Shown: positions 7,964-15,656, numbered from the stretch's first letter. The stretch is DNA of 15,656 bases from Asparagopsis taxiformis (GCA_030407315.1 JALQPE010002158.1:1-15656), one strand, 5' to 3'. Made by a program: numbers and translations. The notes: a model not told the origin generated them from the sequence alone.

Positions 7964-9067
7964 CCGTCCTAATCAAGTGCCACTCGAAACACCAGCCGAC
8001 TCGCAAGCACCACCCTATCCCCCACGAATACATCCCTATATCTTTCATACAACTCCTGTAGTTCATTTGAGCTATTTTCAAACAGTCGAACAATACGTCT
8101 GTTCACCATATCATATCCAACATAGAAGCAAGTGTTCAACCCAGCATCCAACGGCTAGCCTTAGCGTTCATACGTTCCAAGCTTGATAAAATTATGCCCC
8201 TCATCTAACAGGTGTGCTTTCAGCACCACTAGCATGCTGTACCTTCTGACAACGCGATAAAACCGTTCCGCATTCCCTTCAGCTTTATACCGTCGATATA
8301 TTTACACCAGCAACTTTTACATAAGCCCCGTATAAAACCCCCTCGATAACTTACCATCATGGTTCCCCTGACCCTTCTGAAGCGCACGCTCAGGTTGCAG
8401 CTGACCCTCTGGCGGAAAACCAGCTCTATCCCTAGCTCTCTCCACTTCAAACTCATCGTCTAGTCTACAAACATCACCAAACCTCGCCTGCAGCACAATT
8501 CTACCCACCGCCTCATGCACCTTGAGCACATGAAGCACGTGCTGCCGAATCGACAGCACACACATGACATCAGTGCGCATGTGAACGCCCGAATGGCCCG
8601 CAAGCTGGATATAATCATCTGCGAGAACGAAATAGTCCACCAAAGGCCCCGTTTCCACTTCAGCGAGGTGCAGCGTGACGCGCGCAAGAGAGGGCATATT
8701 GGCAGCTCCCGGCGGGTCATCCACCGCCACCGGCCTTTCAGGAACCTGCGCGCCCTCCGCTTGCGCAAGGAACGACGTGACGGTCATGTAGCGACGTGAG
8801 GGCGTGCACAGGCCGAATTCGCCCATAATGAGTTCGGCGCCTGTGGCGACGAGCAGCTAGTATTTTCGGGAGGAGAATCGGCCAAAGTCACCGGTGGAGT
8901 CCTTTGAGAAGTCGAAACGACGCGTGCGTACCGGCAACTGGATGGGAAGCTGGGTGAGAAGCTCTGGGTTCGGGACGCAGGGCGTGTTGGTGGCAGTGAC
9001 GGGCTGGTAGACAGGCATCCCGGAATATATCTTACCCTCTGATCAGACAATTGTATTCGCAGGGCTG

Positions 9068-9340
9068 CGGTAAACGGAAACGCGTTGGACAGACACCGAG
9101 TATGTAAACGAAAGGCCAGCTGGAAAAGATGCGAATGGCGGACCCACCATGGTTTATCCCCAGAAGGAAGTTGTTGTTGAGAAGGAAACGTATGGTTAAA
9201 CTCAACGTTCCAACATGGTGTCAGAAATGTGTCGTATTGTTCAGGACATGGATATGAAAAGCGCCCAAAAATGGGCTAATGAAACACTGGCTACGAAGAA
9301 ACTTGTAGATGTTCTTACAAAGCTGCTACACAGCAGATAG
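9068..9340 (+). pseudogene. Unrecognised open-frame remnant with one internal stop
   Basis: One frame reads about 90 codons with a single TAA (9197-9199) and ends at TAG 9338-9340. It includes ERPAGKDANGGPTMVYPQKE, then KSAQKWANETLATKKLVDVL, which would form an amphipathic helix. Amino-acid composition looks protein-like (K, E, V and A balanced), unlike frames in the repeats. I do not recognise a family. It is divergently oriented from the DET1 relic and could be a small dead gene or the 3' part of one. Confidence 0.25.
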
Positions 9341-9576
9341 GAGAGAACTCAATTGGCTTGGGCTTCATAGCAAAACGGACAGGATATTTTTATTTCTATA
9401 CTTTGAGGGCGGTTCAACTGTTCAGTGGTACATCAGATAGCGTGAGTTGGGTATCTGTAAGTGGTCTAACAATACCTGTTCGTTATTGAAAGCTCTCCTC
9501 GTCCTATATGCCTCCATCGATAAGCTAATGTATCAAAATTTTGCCAGATGTTGGAGAACATCATATCGCCTCAAAC

Positions 9577-9774
9577 CTAACCTACCAAGTCACTTGCAGC
9601 TGCGGAATTTCCTGTGGAGAGGTGGTCTCCACCCACAAAACAGTTTTCTGAAGCGGTCACCACTTCTTCATGAGTCAGGAAGACGCCAGCTCTTCCGAAT
9701 TTTTTCTTCAAGAACTCCCTAGGTTCGTCCACAGTTGTGTCATGAAATGCCCAGGGATGATGATTACATGGCAA
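9577..9774 (-). pseudogene. Unrecognised protein-like fragment
   Basis: The minus-strand frame reads NHHPWAFHDTTVDEPREFLK, KKFGRAGVFLTHEEV and then NCFVGGDHLSTG before a stop. There is no natural ATG start and no continuation upstream in the same frame. The pattern of hydrophobic and charged residues looks like a folded domain, but I cannot name the family. Chance or another frame (9670-9897, +) cannot be excluded. Confidence 0.2.
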
Positions 9775-10293
9775 GTCTCTTCATCGTTTTCCTTTGTGTC
9801 AATTTTTTCAAGACATTGGAGAGTCAGCAGCGCGACTCACCTGAAACAAGTGATTCCGAAAGTGCGGAATGCTAATAATGGTCGGGTCATGACATGATGC
9901 TTTGCTGGAGACGGTGCGGGTATATGAAGTGGTGGGAATATGCTCAGAAACGATCCATTACTGAAAATCACTGCCAGAACGACCACTCAAGCTAACCCGG
10001 AAACCATTACATTACAACAGCTATAAGTTACCTGCTTGGAAAATGGATCGCACCGTGTAAAACGTTTCTATGTGGAGTGGAATGAATGGTTAGGTTTTTG
10101 AATGCAGCCAATTAGCGTTAGTGAGCGGCATTTGCGCATATTATTATGTGCCACAAGTCTTCTTTGCGCTGCCCCCCTGGGCCATTCACCAACGGCGCAT
10201 TTCCCTTAGTACCTCCTCATATTACCAAAAAATTAAGTTCCCGATGCAGACAGTCGTTCTCGCGGAAATTGCATACCACCTGATTACAACCAA
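9775..10293. other. Unassigned spacer
   Basis: About 520 bases lie between the fragment above and the aldehyde-dehydrogenase relic. I see no gene, RNA or repeat that I can support. Confidence 0.35.
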
Positions 10294-11190
10294 TCATTGT
10301 ATCTTGCCACCGCCGACTCCCTCATCGGCCCACACATCGCCTTTCTTCATGCAACCAAACGCCGTCGCAGCATTCGAGGCCGCAACGTCATTCACCGCAA
10401 CCGTTCCAAACTGCAACACTCTGCCCATTCTCATCACGCGTCCGACGTCCGTAGAGTACGCATACGCTGCCAGTCCCGTTTCGGCGCCCTCATTCGCCCC
10501 TCGCACCACCACCTCCTCTTCGAACGCCAATATCGCCACCACAGGTCCAAATGTCTCCACCTTAGCCACGTCCATATCGTCTGTAACACCCAATAACAGC
10601 ATCGCCGAATAGAAACAATCAGCCGATGCCGCACTCTCACCATTGCGCAATTTGTCTACATTACTCCCGCCAAGCGCCAGGATCGCGCCCGCAGCAACTG
10701 CCTGTTCCACATGTCTTGCCACCCGATCCACCGCCGCGCTAGATATTAACGGTCCGAGCGTCACCCGTCATCCAGACCATTGCCCATAACCGGCCCACCC
10801 ATGCGTTGCAATAGCATCGAAACAAAACTTTTCATACCTGTCGCCGCGCTGTGCAAACACTCAGCTAGCTTCGATACAAGTCTGACCGCTAACCCGAAAT
10901 TTACACTTCATCAGCCCGTCCACCGTCGCCTCTACATCACAATCGTCAAACACAATGAACGGTGCATGACCGCCAAGTTCTAAAATGCATTTCAAAACTT
11001 TCAGCCGCCAACTTTCCAATCAACTTCCCCTCTTTGGTACTACCCGTAAAACTAGCCATTCGTACTGCAAAATGCGCCAAAACGTGCTGCATAATCTCCT
11101 TTCCACGCTCACAAACCAGCACATTAAACACGCCGTCCACTCATCTCGCGCGTCGACTCAGCTCCGCAAACAGAAACTATATTACGGAAA
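10294..11190 (-). pseudogene. Succinate-semialdehyde-type aldehyde dehydrogenase pseudogene (5'-truncated)
   Basis: This is a member of the NAD(P)-dependent aldehyde dehydrogenase superfamily, most like succinate-semialdehyde dehydrogenase (GABA shunt; oxidises succinate semialdehyde to succinate). Read on the minus strand it has: [43 protein letters not shown] with the FTGS nucleotide-binding motif; [20 protein letters not shown] with the general-base Glu (10978-10980); GQTC with the catalytic Cys (10876-10878); GNGLDDG and VTLGPLISSAAVDRVARHV; VETFGPVVAILAF; and GLAAYAYSTDVGR. Stops at 11151-11153 and 10861-10863 (both TGA) and frameshifts near 11000 and 10765 break it. About 200 N-terminal residues, including the first part of the Rossmann domain, are missing, and the C-terminus is degraded after FGCMKKG. 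Both catalytic residues survive, so decay is fairly recent or patchy. Confidence 0.85.
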
Positions 11191-11484
11191 AAATTCTGGT
11201 CGAGCTGTTTCAATCTAGACATGATATTAAACTTGTTACTGCATGTGGGGGCCTCTACAGAAGCAGAATGCCACTTATAGGGTTACCCAATTGTCTTGCT
11301 ATTCCAATAGTTCTTTCGTCTGAGCCAGATACCGTTCTGCTAGGAGCAGCTATTTTTTGGACTCGCATCTCATTCTTCACAGGCGGAAGAAGGGTGTGCA
11401 ACACAGCGTCTGAAAGAGATTTCGTCAGATATGACCCATGTTGGAAAAACGATAGGATGGACTAGTCGGAGATACAATCAGCCT
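11191..11484. other. Unassigned spacer before the right inverted arm
   Basis: I searched for the missing N-terminal aldehyde-dehydrogenase motifs in all minus frames and did not find them. The + strand frame ending near 11465 (FWTRISFFTGGRRVC) has no recognisable family. Confidence 0.35.
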
Positions 11485-12545
11485 AGAAATTCTAAAATTT
11501 CTGGCAGAAAAAACTACAAAAAAACATCGATTTGGGGGGGGCCGAAAGTGCCGTACGGCACACCCCCATCTCAAAAACATGTTCACTTGTGCATGTTTTT
11601 GAGAATAGCCCAAAAAATAAAGCAATTCAGGTCGCCTAACTTGGCCACAACGGCCCCAGAAGCCATCCAGTGCCCCGAGCGGCCCCGAGTTCCTCCCTCC
11701 CCCGCTCACGCCCATACTATGGAAAAAGTAGTACTTTTTAACCGTTCCAGTCAGCCTCACCAATGCCTTCACCTCCACGTCATACTCCTCCGCTCAGCTG
11801 GTCAACCTGGACGTGCAGTGGACGTGCTCGTCGTCTTCAACTTCCACAATTGTAGAACAATACCACGACAACTACACCTATCGCGGAGCTCACCCATCAG
11901 TGGTGGACTTCGATAAATGTCTGCTACTATTGCCCTCGAGTCCACCGACATTTGGACATCCAGCCAGCATTGGTTGCTGCTCTGCTATCTCATTCGTTCT
12001 CCGTTGCATGTACATGCGTCGGAGTATGACTGAGGTGACAGTTCAAAACGTTGTTGACCAGTGGTACACCTGGGAAGTACTTCAATGTGCAGCAGCTGAC
12101 ACACACACACATATAAACACGTACGGCTCGCACGCCACGCCACTGACGCGAACGTCAGTACCGTGCTGCAGTGTGTGCGCTCCGTGCAATAGCAGGATGA
12201 CAATGGGTGCAGCCATTTCCATCCGGCTGCCGACCAGGATAGCCCCTCGCATCCGATGGCCTGTTGTCGGTACGGTAGCTCCGTGCGATAATAGCCTGCT
12301 TCATTGTTGCAATGTGTGCAGGTGCGCAATATACGACTAACCTGAAATGGACGTCCGGTGGATGTCCGGCTCAATTAAATTGCAATGCTGCCCAGCCCAG
12401 AGATGTTGAAATTTCGGGTTGAGGAAAAATTGCAAAAAAGTATCGATTTGGGGGGTCGAGAGTGCCGTACGGCACACCCCCATCTCAAAAGCATGTTCAC
12501 AGGTGCATGTTTTTGAGAATAACCCAGAAAATAAAGAAAATCAGG
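11485..12545 (-). repeat. Right arm of 1.06-kb inverted repeat
   Basis: This is the reverse complement of 4101-5158, with identity close to complete over the compared stretches. It carries two double-palindrome cores in inverted order: GTGCCGTACGGCAC at 11548-11561 with hairpin 11570-11603, and palindrome 12462-12475 with hairpin 12484-12517. The outer boundary is at TCAGG (12541-12545), after which an unrelated broken reading frame starts. The inner boundary is at about 11480-11485. Unlike the left arm, it is not embedded in a longer array. Confidence 0.9.
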
Positions 12546-13181
12546 ATGTGCACGAGCTTTCAAGTAACCTTGTGCAGCGTTTGAGCGAATTTTGTGTTTA
12601 GAGGATGAGAAAACATTGTGGTGCCGTCTGGGGAGGTCTGTAGGGAGATTGTAGTGGTCGGTAGCCATTTATAAGTGCCTGCGGAGCATTTCGACTGGGT
12701 CGCTGAGGTCCAGCTGCGCGGAGTACTGACCAGTTCTGTCTGGAATGAAGTGACTCTTGTAACCCTCGGTGCGGAAGTGTGTTTCGACCATGGAAGTGGT
12801 AACGTGGCGAAATTCCCCTACGGTGTGGACGGCGCTGTTGAACTTTTCTAGGGAGAATGCGGGGTCTTGTAGGATGCTGATGACTTCATTCATTCACCCA
12901 GCGCCGGCCTTGTACTCGAGAGTTGTGAGGCTTGCGGCGAGGGATTGCACCAGGAGGTCTTTGCGGGAGGGGGTTGAAGTTGGTGGCGGTGGAGCGTCAC
13001 AAGGTGTGTCGTTGAAGGAATTTGAACCAGATTCTGGGTCCAGGGAGCTGAGCTGCAGGGAATCATGGTCGCGGTCTCGAGCAGGTTCAACAAGTTCTTG
13101 GGTGACAGCAGGGACACGAGTGTTGTTGAAATGTTGTGGAGAGGGGTTGAAACGGTAGCGACACGTTCGCTCATGCAGCAC
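12546..13181 (-). pseudogene. Unrecognised broken gene abutting the repeat arm
   Basis: A single minus-strand frame runs from ATG at 13181 with two stops: TGA at 12894 in a TGAATGAATGAA micro-repeat, and TAA at about 12669. The first part (about residues 1-75) is low-complexity (P, T, S and D). The second is helical, with RKDLLVQSLAASLTTLEYKA, then EVISILQDPAFSLEKFNSAV, then ETHFRTEGYKSHFIPD and DPVEMLRRHL. The frame runs on without a further stop into the inverted-repeat arm (to 12375), showing that the repeat truncates it. The layout recalls N-terminal parts of large transposon-associated proteins in repeat-rich eukaryotes, but I cannot place it in a family with confidence. Confidence 0.4.
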
Positions 13182-13862
13182 GAGTGCATAGGCATCTACG
13201 CATTAGTAGAAGAGCCCTTCATACTTCCATTCCATGACGAGTTTTTGTCCTAGTAGGAGGACGATTGAGAGCTGAATAGAGGAGACTGTGCCGTCCAGAT
13301 GCGACCAATTTTTGTTTTGCGCTTTGTAGTGCCTTCGAGACTTTGTATGTAACGTGCTGGTAGTTTTAAGACTAGATCACTGAGCACGATTGTGTTCATT
13401 CCAGCTAGCATCCCAAAGGTGGAATACAACCGAGAGTTCAATCATTTCGAACTGTTACGTCACACTGCGTGCTGGAAAGGTGTGAATGGAAGGACGACAG
13501 ACCGCCGTGGGAGATGAATTTTCAATTAATTAACTTGTAAAAATAAACTTTTTATTTCCGAACTTCATGGAATCAGTATGTGCTTTACAGTGGAAATTCC
13601 ACGGATCATGTAAGGAAAGCAAATGGATTCCCATATATATGATTATATGTTTACTTTGTTCTCGATCCGGATCTCATCGTTCGGGGATTCAGAGTCCATA
13701 GCTTGGGCCATTTTCAATCCCACTTCCGGCGATGATATCGAGTACGCACAGCAAGACTTAAGCGGACGCTGAAAGCTGTCCAGTCGACCCTGCAAGCTCC
13801 ACTGGAGTCCGCCCTCACCATCGACTAAGATTCTTCCGCCACCTTTGCTTTATTTGGAGTGG
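13182..13862. other. Unassigned spacer with AT-rich segment
   Basis: No gene is recognised. An AT-rich stretch (AATTAATTAACTTGTAAAAATAAAC) lies at about 13524-13548, and an alternating CATATATATGATTATATG lies near 13632-13649. Either could belong to a promoter or 3' end of a flanking gene, but nothing decides this. Confidence 0.35.
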
Positions 13863-14800
13863 AGGATGGAACGAAAGTAAGTGCGCGAGTTTCGAGAGTA
13901 TGCAGCCAGGGAAGCTTGAAGAGTCTGACTGTTGTTGGTTATGTCGATTTTGTATAAGTGATTCTAGCATGGTGATGAAGGAAGGTAAGATACTATATAA
14001 TGTAGTACATTGATCGCCCAGTCCAGTTTTGCGAAGATGCGGAATGCTGACTATATTTGTTTATTGCACGATTTGTGACTTATGTTTTGTATCGTGTGTG
14101 GGATGGAAGAGAGGTACGAGTGCGGGTTTTGAGGGTATCCAGCGGGGGAATTTGCCTTTGAATTTGACTGTTGCGACTGATTTCGATGTTGTGTAGGTGA
14201 AGCAGGAGTGCTGATGGAGGAAATAAGTTCATTTGGGAACCAAGTACGGTTGTGCGAGGATGCTTAATGCTGGCTATATTTGTTACTTGTACGATTTGTG
14301 ACCAATGGTTTGTATTATGTGCAGGATGGAACAAAGGTAAGTGCGCTAGTTTCGAGAGTATCCAGCGAGGGAAGCGTGGGTTTTGAGTCTGACTGTTGCT
14401 GTTGATCCAATATTTATTCTTTAGAAGCCTATTGAGTCAAGGTGTGTATTGTGCGGAACGAAGGTAAGTGCGTGAGTTTCGAGCGTGTGCCGCGAGGGAA
14501 GGTTGGTTTTGAGTCTGACTGTTGTGGTTGATCTCGATGCTGCATAGGTGATGCATGAATACTGATGAAGGAAGGCAAGTTTCATTGAGCTCCAAGACCG
14601 GTCCTGAGAGGATATGGACAGCTGCCTATGTTTATTCATAGCAAGATTTTTTCATTATGGTTTGTATTGGGAGTAGGATGGAAGGGAGGTAAGTAGGCGA
14701 GTTTGTAAGATATCTGTCAGAGGAATCGTCGCTTTTGAATCTGACTGTTGGGGTTGATGTTTTGTATGTGATGCAGGAGTGGTGAAGCAGGAACTCCAGG
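13863..14800 (+). repeat. Degenerate tandem array with splice-site-like modules
   Basis: Imperfect units of about 225-237 bp (one shortened to about 128 bp) begin near 13865, 14102, 14325, 14455 and 14677. Each starts with a 12-base block like GATGGAACGAAG, preceded in several copies by CAG or TAG and followed by GTAAGT (GTACGA in one). About 110 bp later a second block like GAGTGCTGATGAAGGAAG follows GTGATGCAG or a similar word and precedes GTAAGA or GCAAGT. Between them each unit has TCTGACTGTTG, which fits a branch-point consensus. The array may be duplicated exon-intron sequence or only a repeat that happens to contain these words. Confidence 0.6.
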
Positions 14801-15139
14801 ACTCAAGGAGAGTGAAGAAGGGATCTAGGAAGATGGGGAATGAATCTGTGAGGTGTTTCTGGTATGTGTATATTTTCGGGCATACGATAGAAGTGAGAGT
14901 GGGTTTCAAGTGGTGTAAGATTTTGCTGACCATGTTCGTGTTTGATGTCTTGATGATGTAATGGGCTGGGGTGGTGTCGAGGAAAGCGGGGATGGTATTG
15001 GGAAGGAGCGGATTTTTGTAGTGTGGGTCGTGAGGGTTCTTGAAGTATGTGCGAATGGTGGTGCATGGCGTTCGGATGGTAGGGAGAACGCGATAGTGAG
15101 GGAGATGGGTGATCGACGATATGCTGACAGGTATTTTGT
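14801..15139. other. G-rich, C-poor tract
   Basis: The + strand is strongly G-rich and C-poor, continuing the bias of the array before it. Open frames on the minus strand (for example 14803-15342) result from this bias plus a downstream 24-bp repeat and show no recognisable domain. Confidence 0.5.
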
Positions 15140-15270
15140 ATTCTGGCTGGATACATATTTCGTATTCTGGCTGGATACATATTCCGTATTCTGGCTGGAT
15201 ACGTATTTCCTATTCTAACCGGGTATTTATTTCCTATTCTGACCAGATATGTATTTCCTATTCTAGAGAG
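15140..15270 (+). repeat. 24-bp minisatellite, five copies plus a partial
   Basis: Units start at 15140, 15164, 15188, 15212, 15236 and 15260, exactly 24 bp apart. The consensus is ATTCTGGCTGGATACATATT plus TCGT or TCCT. The first three copies are nearly identical. Copies four and five have drifted, and the last is only the first few bases. Because 24 is a multiple of three, several frames stay open across it. Confidence 0.95.
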
Positions 15271-15389
15271 ACGTATTGTATACGAGCAGTTTCGTAAATG
15301 AGAGAATAAAATACGGTCCGATATGGGCCCTGAATTTACCATCCGCTGTAATTTATTCCCTCCCGGTTTTCGCTGATATATTGTATACT
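15271..15389. other. Spacer between two tandem repeats
   Basis: About 120 bases lie between the repeats. GTATTGTATAC (near 15272) and ATTGTATACTGG (near 15380) echo each other on both sides. No gene is recognised. Confidence 0.35.
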
Positions 15390-15561
15390 GGATGTCGGGT
15401 CCTAGTATTCCGCCAAACGTACTAGAGAAAGTGGATGTCGGGTCCTAGTATTCCGCCATATGTACTAGAGAAAGTGGATGTCGGGTCCTAGTATTCCGCC
15501 AAACGTACTAGAGAAAGTGGATGTCGGGCCCTAGTATTCCCCCATATGTACTAGAGAAAGT
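15390..15561 (+). repeat. 43-bp satellite, four copies in 86-bp dimers
   Basis: Units start at 15390, 15433, 15476 and 15519, exactly 43 bp apart. Each contains GGATGTCGGG, TCCTAGTATTCC and GTACTAGAGAAAGT. Copies 1 and 3 read CCAAACGT where copies 2 and 4 read CCATATGT, so the real duplicated unit is a two-copy, 86-bp block. The GGATGTC and CTAGTA words tie it to the left-edge repeat at 150-450. Confidence 0.95.
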
Positions 15562-15611
15562 GGACGTCCGCATCCAAAAAATTTTTATTTTTTTTTGGAC
15601 GCGGACGTTCA
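15561..15611. repeat. 51-bp hairpin next to the satellite
   Basis: The left arm TGGACGTCCGCATCC plus an A-run pairs with a T-run plus GGACGCGGACGTTCA, with two mismatches in about 20 bp around a short A/T centre. It would fold into a stable hairpin or cruciform. GGACGCGGACGT also occurs in the left edge near 156-167. Confidence 0.8.
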
Positions 15612-15656
15612 TTGTTCTAGTAAATCTCGGGGCCGACTAGGACCCGTACTAGAGGA
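15612..15656. repeat. Right-edge CTAGTA repeat, cut by window end
   Basis: TTGTTCTAGTAAATC, followed by GGCCGACTAGGACC and GTACTAGAGG, continues the motif set of the satellite. The stretch 15602-15622 matches the left edge at 284-305 in the same orientation (ACATCCATTGTTTCTAGTA against ACGTTCATTGTTCTAGTA). Confidence 0.55.

Larger units (their letters stand above)
7430..9035 (-). pseudogene. DET1: DET1 (De-etiolated-1) homologue, pseudogene
   Basis: DET1 binds DDB1 and works with CUL4-type ubiquitin ligases in the nucleus. Plants use it to repress light responses, and animals pair it with COP1. Reading the minus strand, family landmarks appear in order: ATGAELIMGEFGLCT and VTLHLAEVETG (about 8850-8640); HSGVHMRTDVMCVLSIRQH (about 8600-8540); IYRRYKAEGNAERFYRVVRR then LLDEGHNFIKL (about 8300-8180), the DET1 hallmark block; FYVGYDMVNRRIVRLFENSS (about 8130-8070); SLYLDRCIFSYF and MYDSREP (about 7840-7750); LRFKLAAGV (about 7685); and FHPCLPFVVSMEF...TVVNFH (about 7520-7446), the family's C-terminal signature. 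Stops interrupt it: TAG 8857-8859, TAA 8317-8319, TAA 8302-8304, TAA 8161-8163, TAG 8155-8157 and TGA near 7734. There is one frameshift between about 8070 and 7900. The N-terminal 60-80 residues are not recognised. The span of about 535 codons is near the Arabidopsis protein's length (about 540), with no large introns. Identification is from memory of the family pattern. Confidence 0.78.

Noticed and set aside
7430..11190. Alternative genetic code (TAA/TAG as Gln) to explain in-frame stops in DET1
   Set aside because: The neighbouring dehydrogenase and aldehyde dehydrogenase relics are broken by TGA and by frameshifts and truncation, and most DET1 stops do not fall at expected Gln positions. 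Plain decay explains all three.
4101..12545. Classical DNA transposon with 1-kb terminal inverted repeats
   Set aside because: No transposase, no target-site duplication at the outer ends, and the left arm is simply part of a longer tandem array.
14803..15342. 179-codon minus-strand frame
   Set aside because: It is kept open by the 24-bp repeat (a multiple of three) and by G/C strand bias. No domain or plausible start context is seen.
15390..15561. CRISPR-like array (regular 43-bp repeats)
   Set aside because: Repeats are head-to-tail with no unique spacers, and the context is eukaryotic. It is a satellite.
1..15656. tRNA or rRNA genes
   Set aside because: I saw no cloverleaf with the expected T-arm (GGTTCRANNCC) and A/B-box layout, nor any rRNA core sequence, on either strand by eye.

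Overview
This is a repeat-dense, gene-poor stretch of what looks like a eukaryotic nuclear genome. There are no bacterial-style operons, no ribosome-binding-site-led gene rows and no intact long gene. The best lineage clue is a decayed DET1 (De-etiolated-1) homologue on the minus strand. DET1 is a light-signalling and ubiquitin-ligase partner protein known mainly from plants, algae and animals. Together with tandem arrays, minisatellites and dead genes, this would suit a repeat-rich alga or another repeat-rich eukaryote. The lineage is an inference and is not proven by the sequence.

Layout. (1) Positions 1-450 are a left edge rich in GGACGTCC/GGATGTCC and CTAGTA palindromic motifs. (2) Positions 480-1450 are a strongly C/T-rich, G-poor tract. 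(3) Positions 1808-5178 are a tandem array of related units. Three are short (about 390-500 bp), one is a 120-bp fragment and two are long (about 913 bp). Each full unit carries the same double-palindrome core, a CTCAAAAACATG hairpin followed by GTGCCGTACGGCAC. (4) Positions 5179-11484 are a 6.3-kb island with three recognisable pseudogenes: a Gfo/Idh/MocA sugar dehydrogenase (+, 6105-6901), DET1 (-, about 7430-9035) and a succinate-semialdehyde-type aldehyde dehydrogenase (-, about 10294-11190). There are also some unrecognised open-frame remnants. (5) Positions 11485-12545 are an almost perfect inverted copy of 4101-5158. (6) Positions 12546-13181 are an unrecognised broken reading frame on the minus strand that abuts the repeat. 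(7) Positions 13863-14800 are a degenerate tandem array of about 225-240 bp period, in which splice-site-like signals bracket two tiny recurring segments. (8) Positions 14800-15120 are G-rich. (9) Positions 15140-15270 are a 24-bp minisatellite. (10) Positions 15390-15561 are a 43-bp satellite arranged as 86-bp dimers, followed by a strong hairpin and more GGACGTCC/CTAGTA motifs at the right edge.

The genes no longer work together: all three recognisable genes are broken by stop codons, frameshifts or truncation. What stands out is structure. A near-identical 1.06-kb inverted repeat flanks an island of old dead genes. Palindromes are conserved in every array unit, and three striking palindromes lie inside the DET1 relic. 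The GC skew at the two ends is roughly mirror-image.
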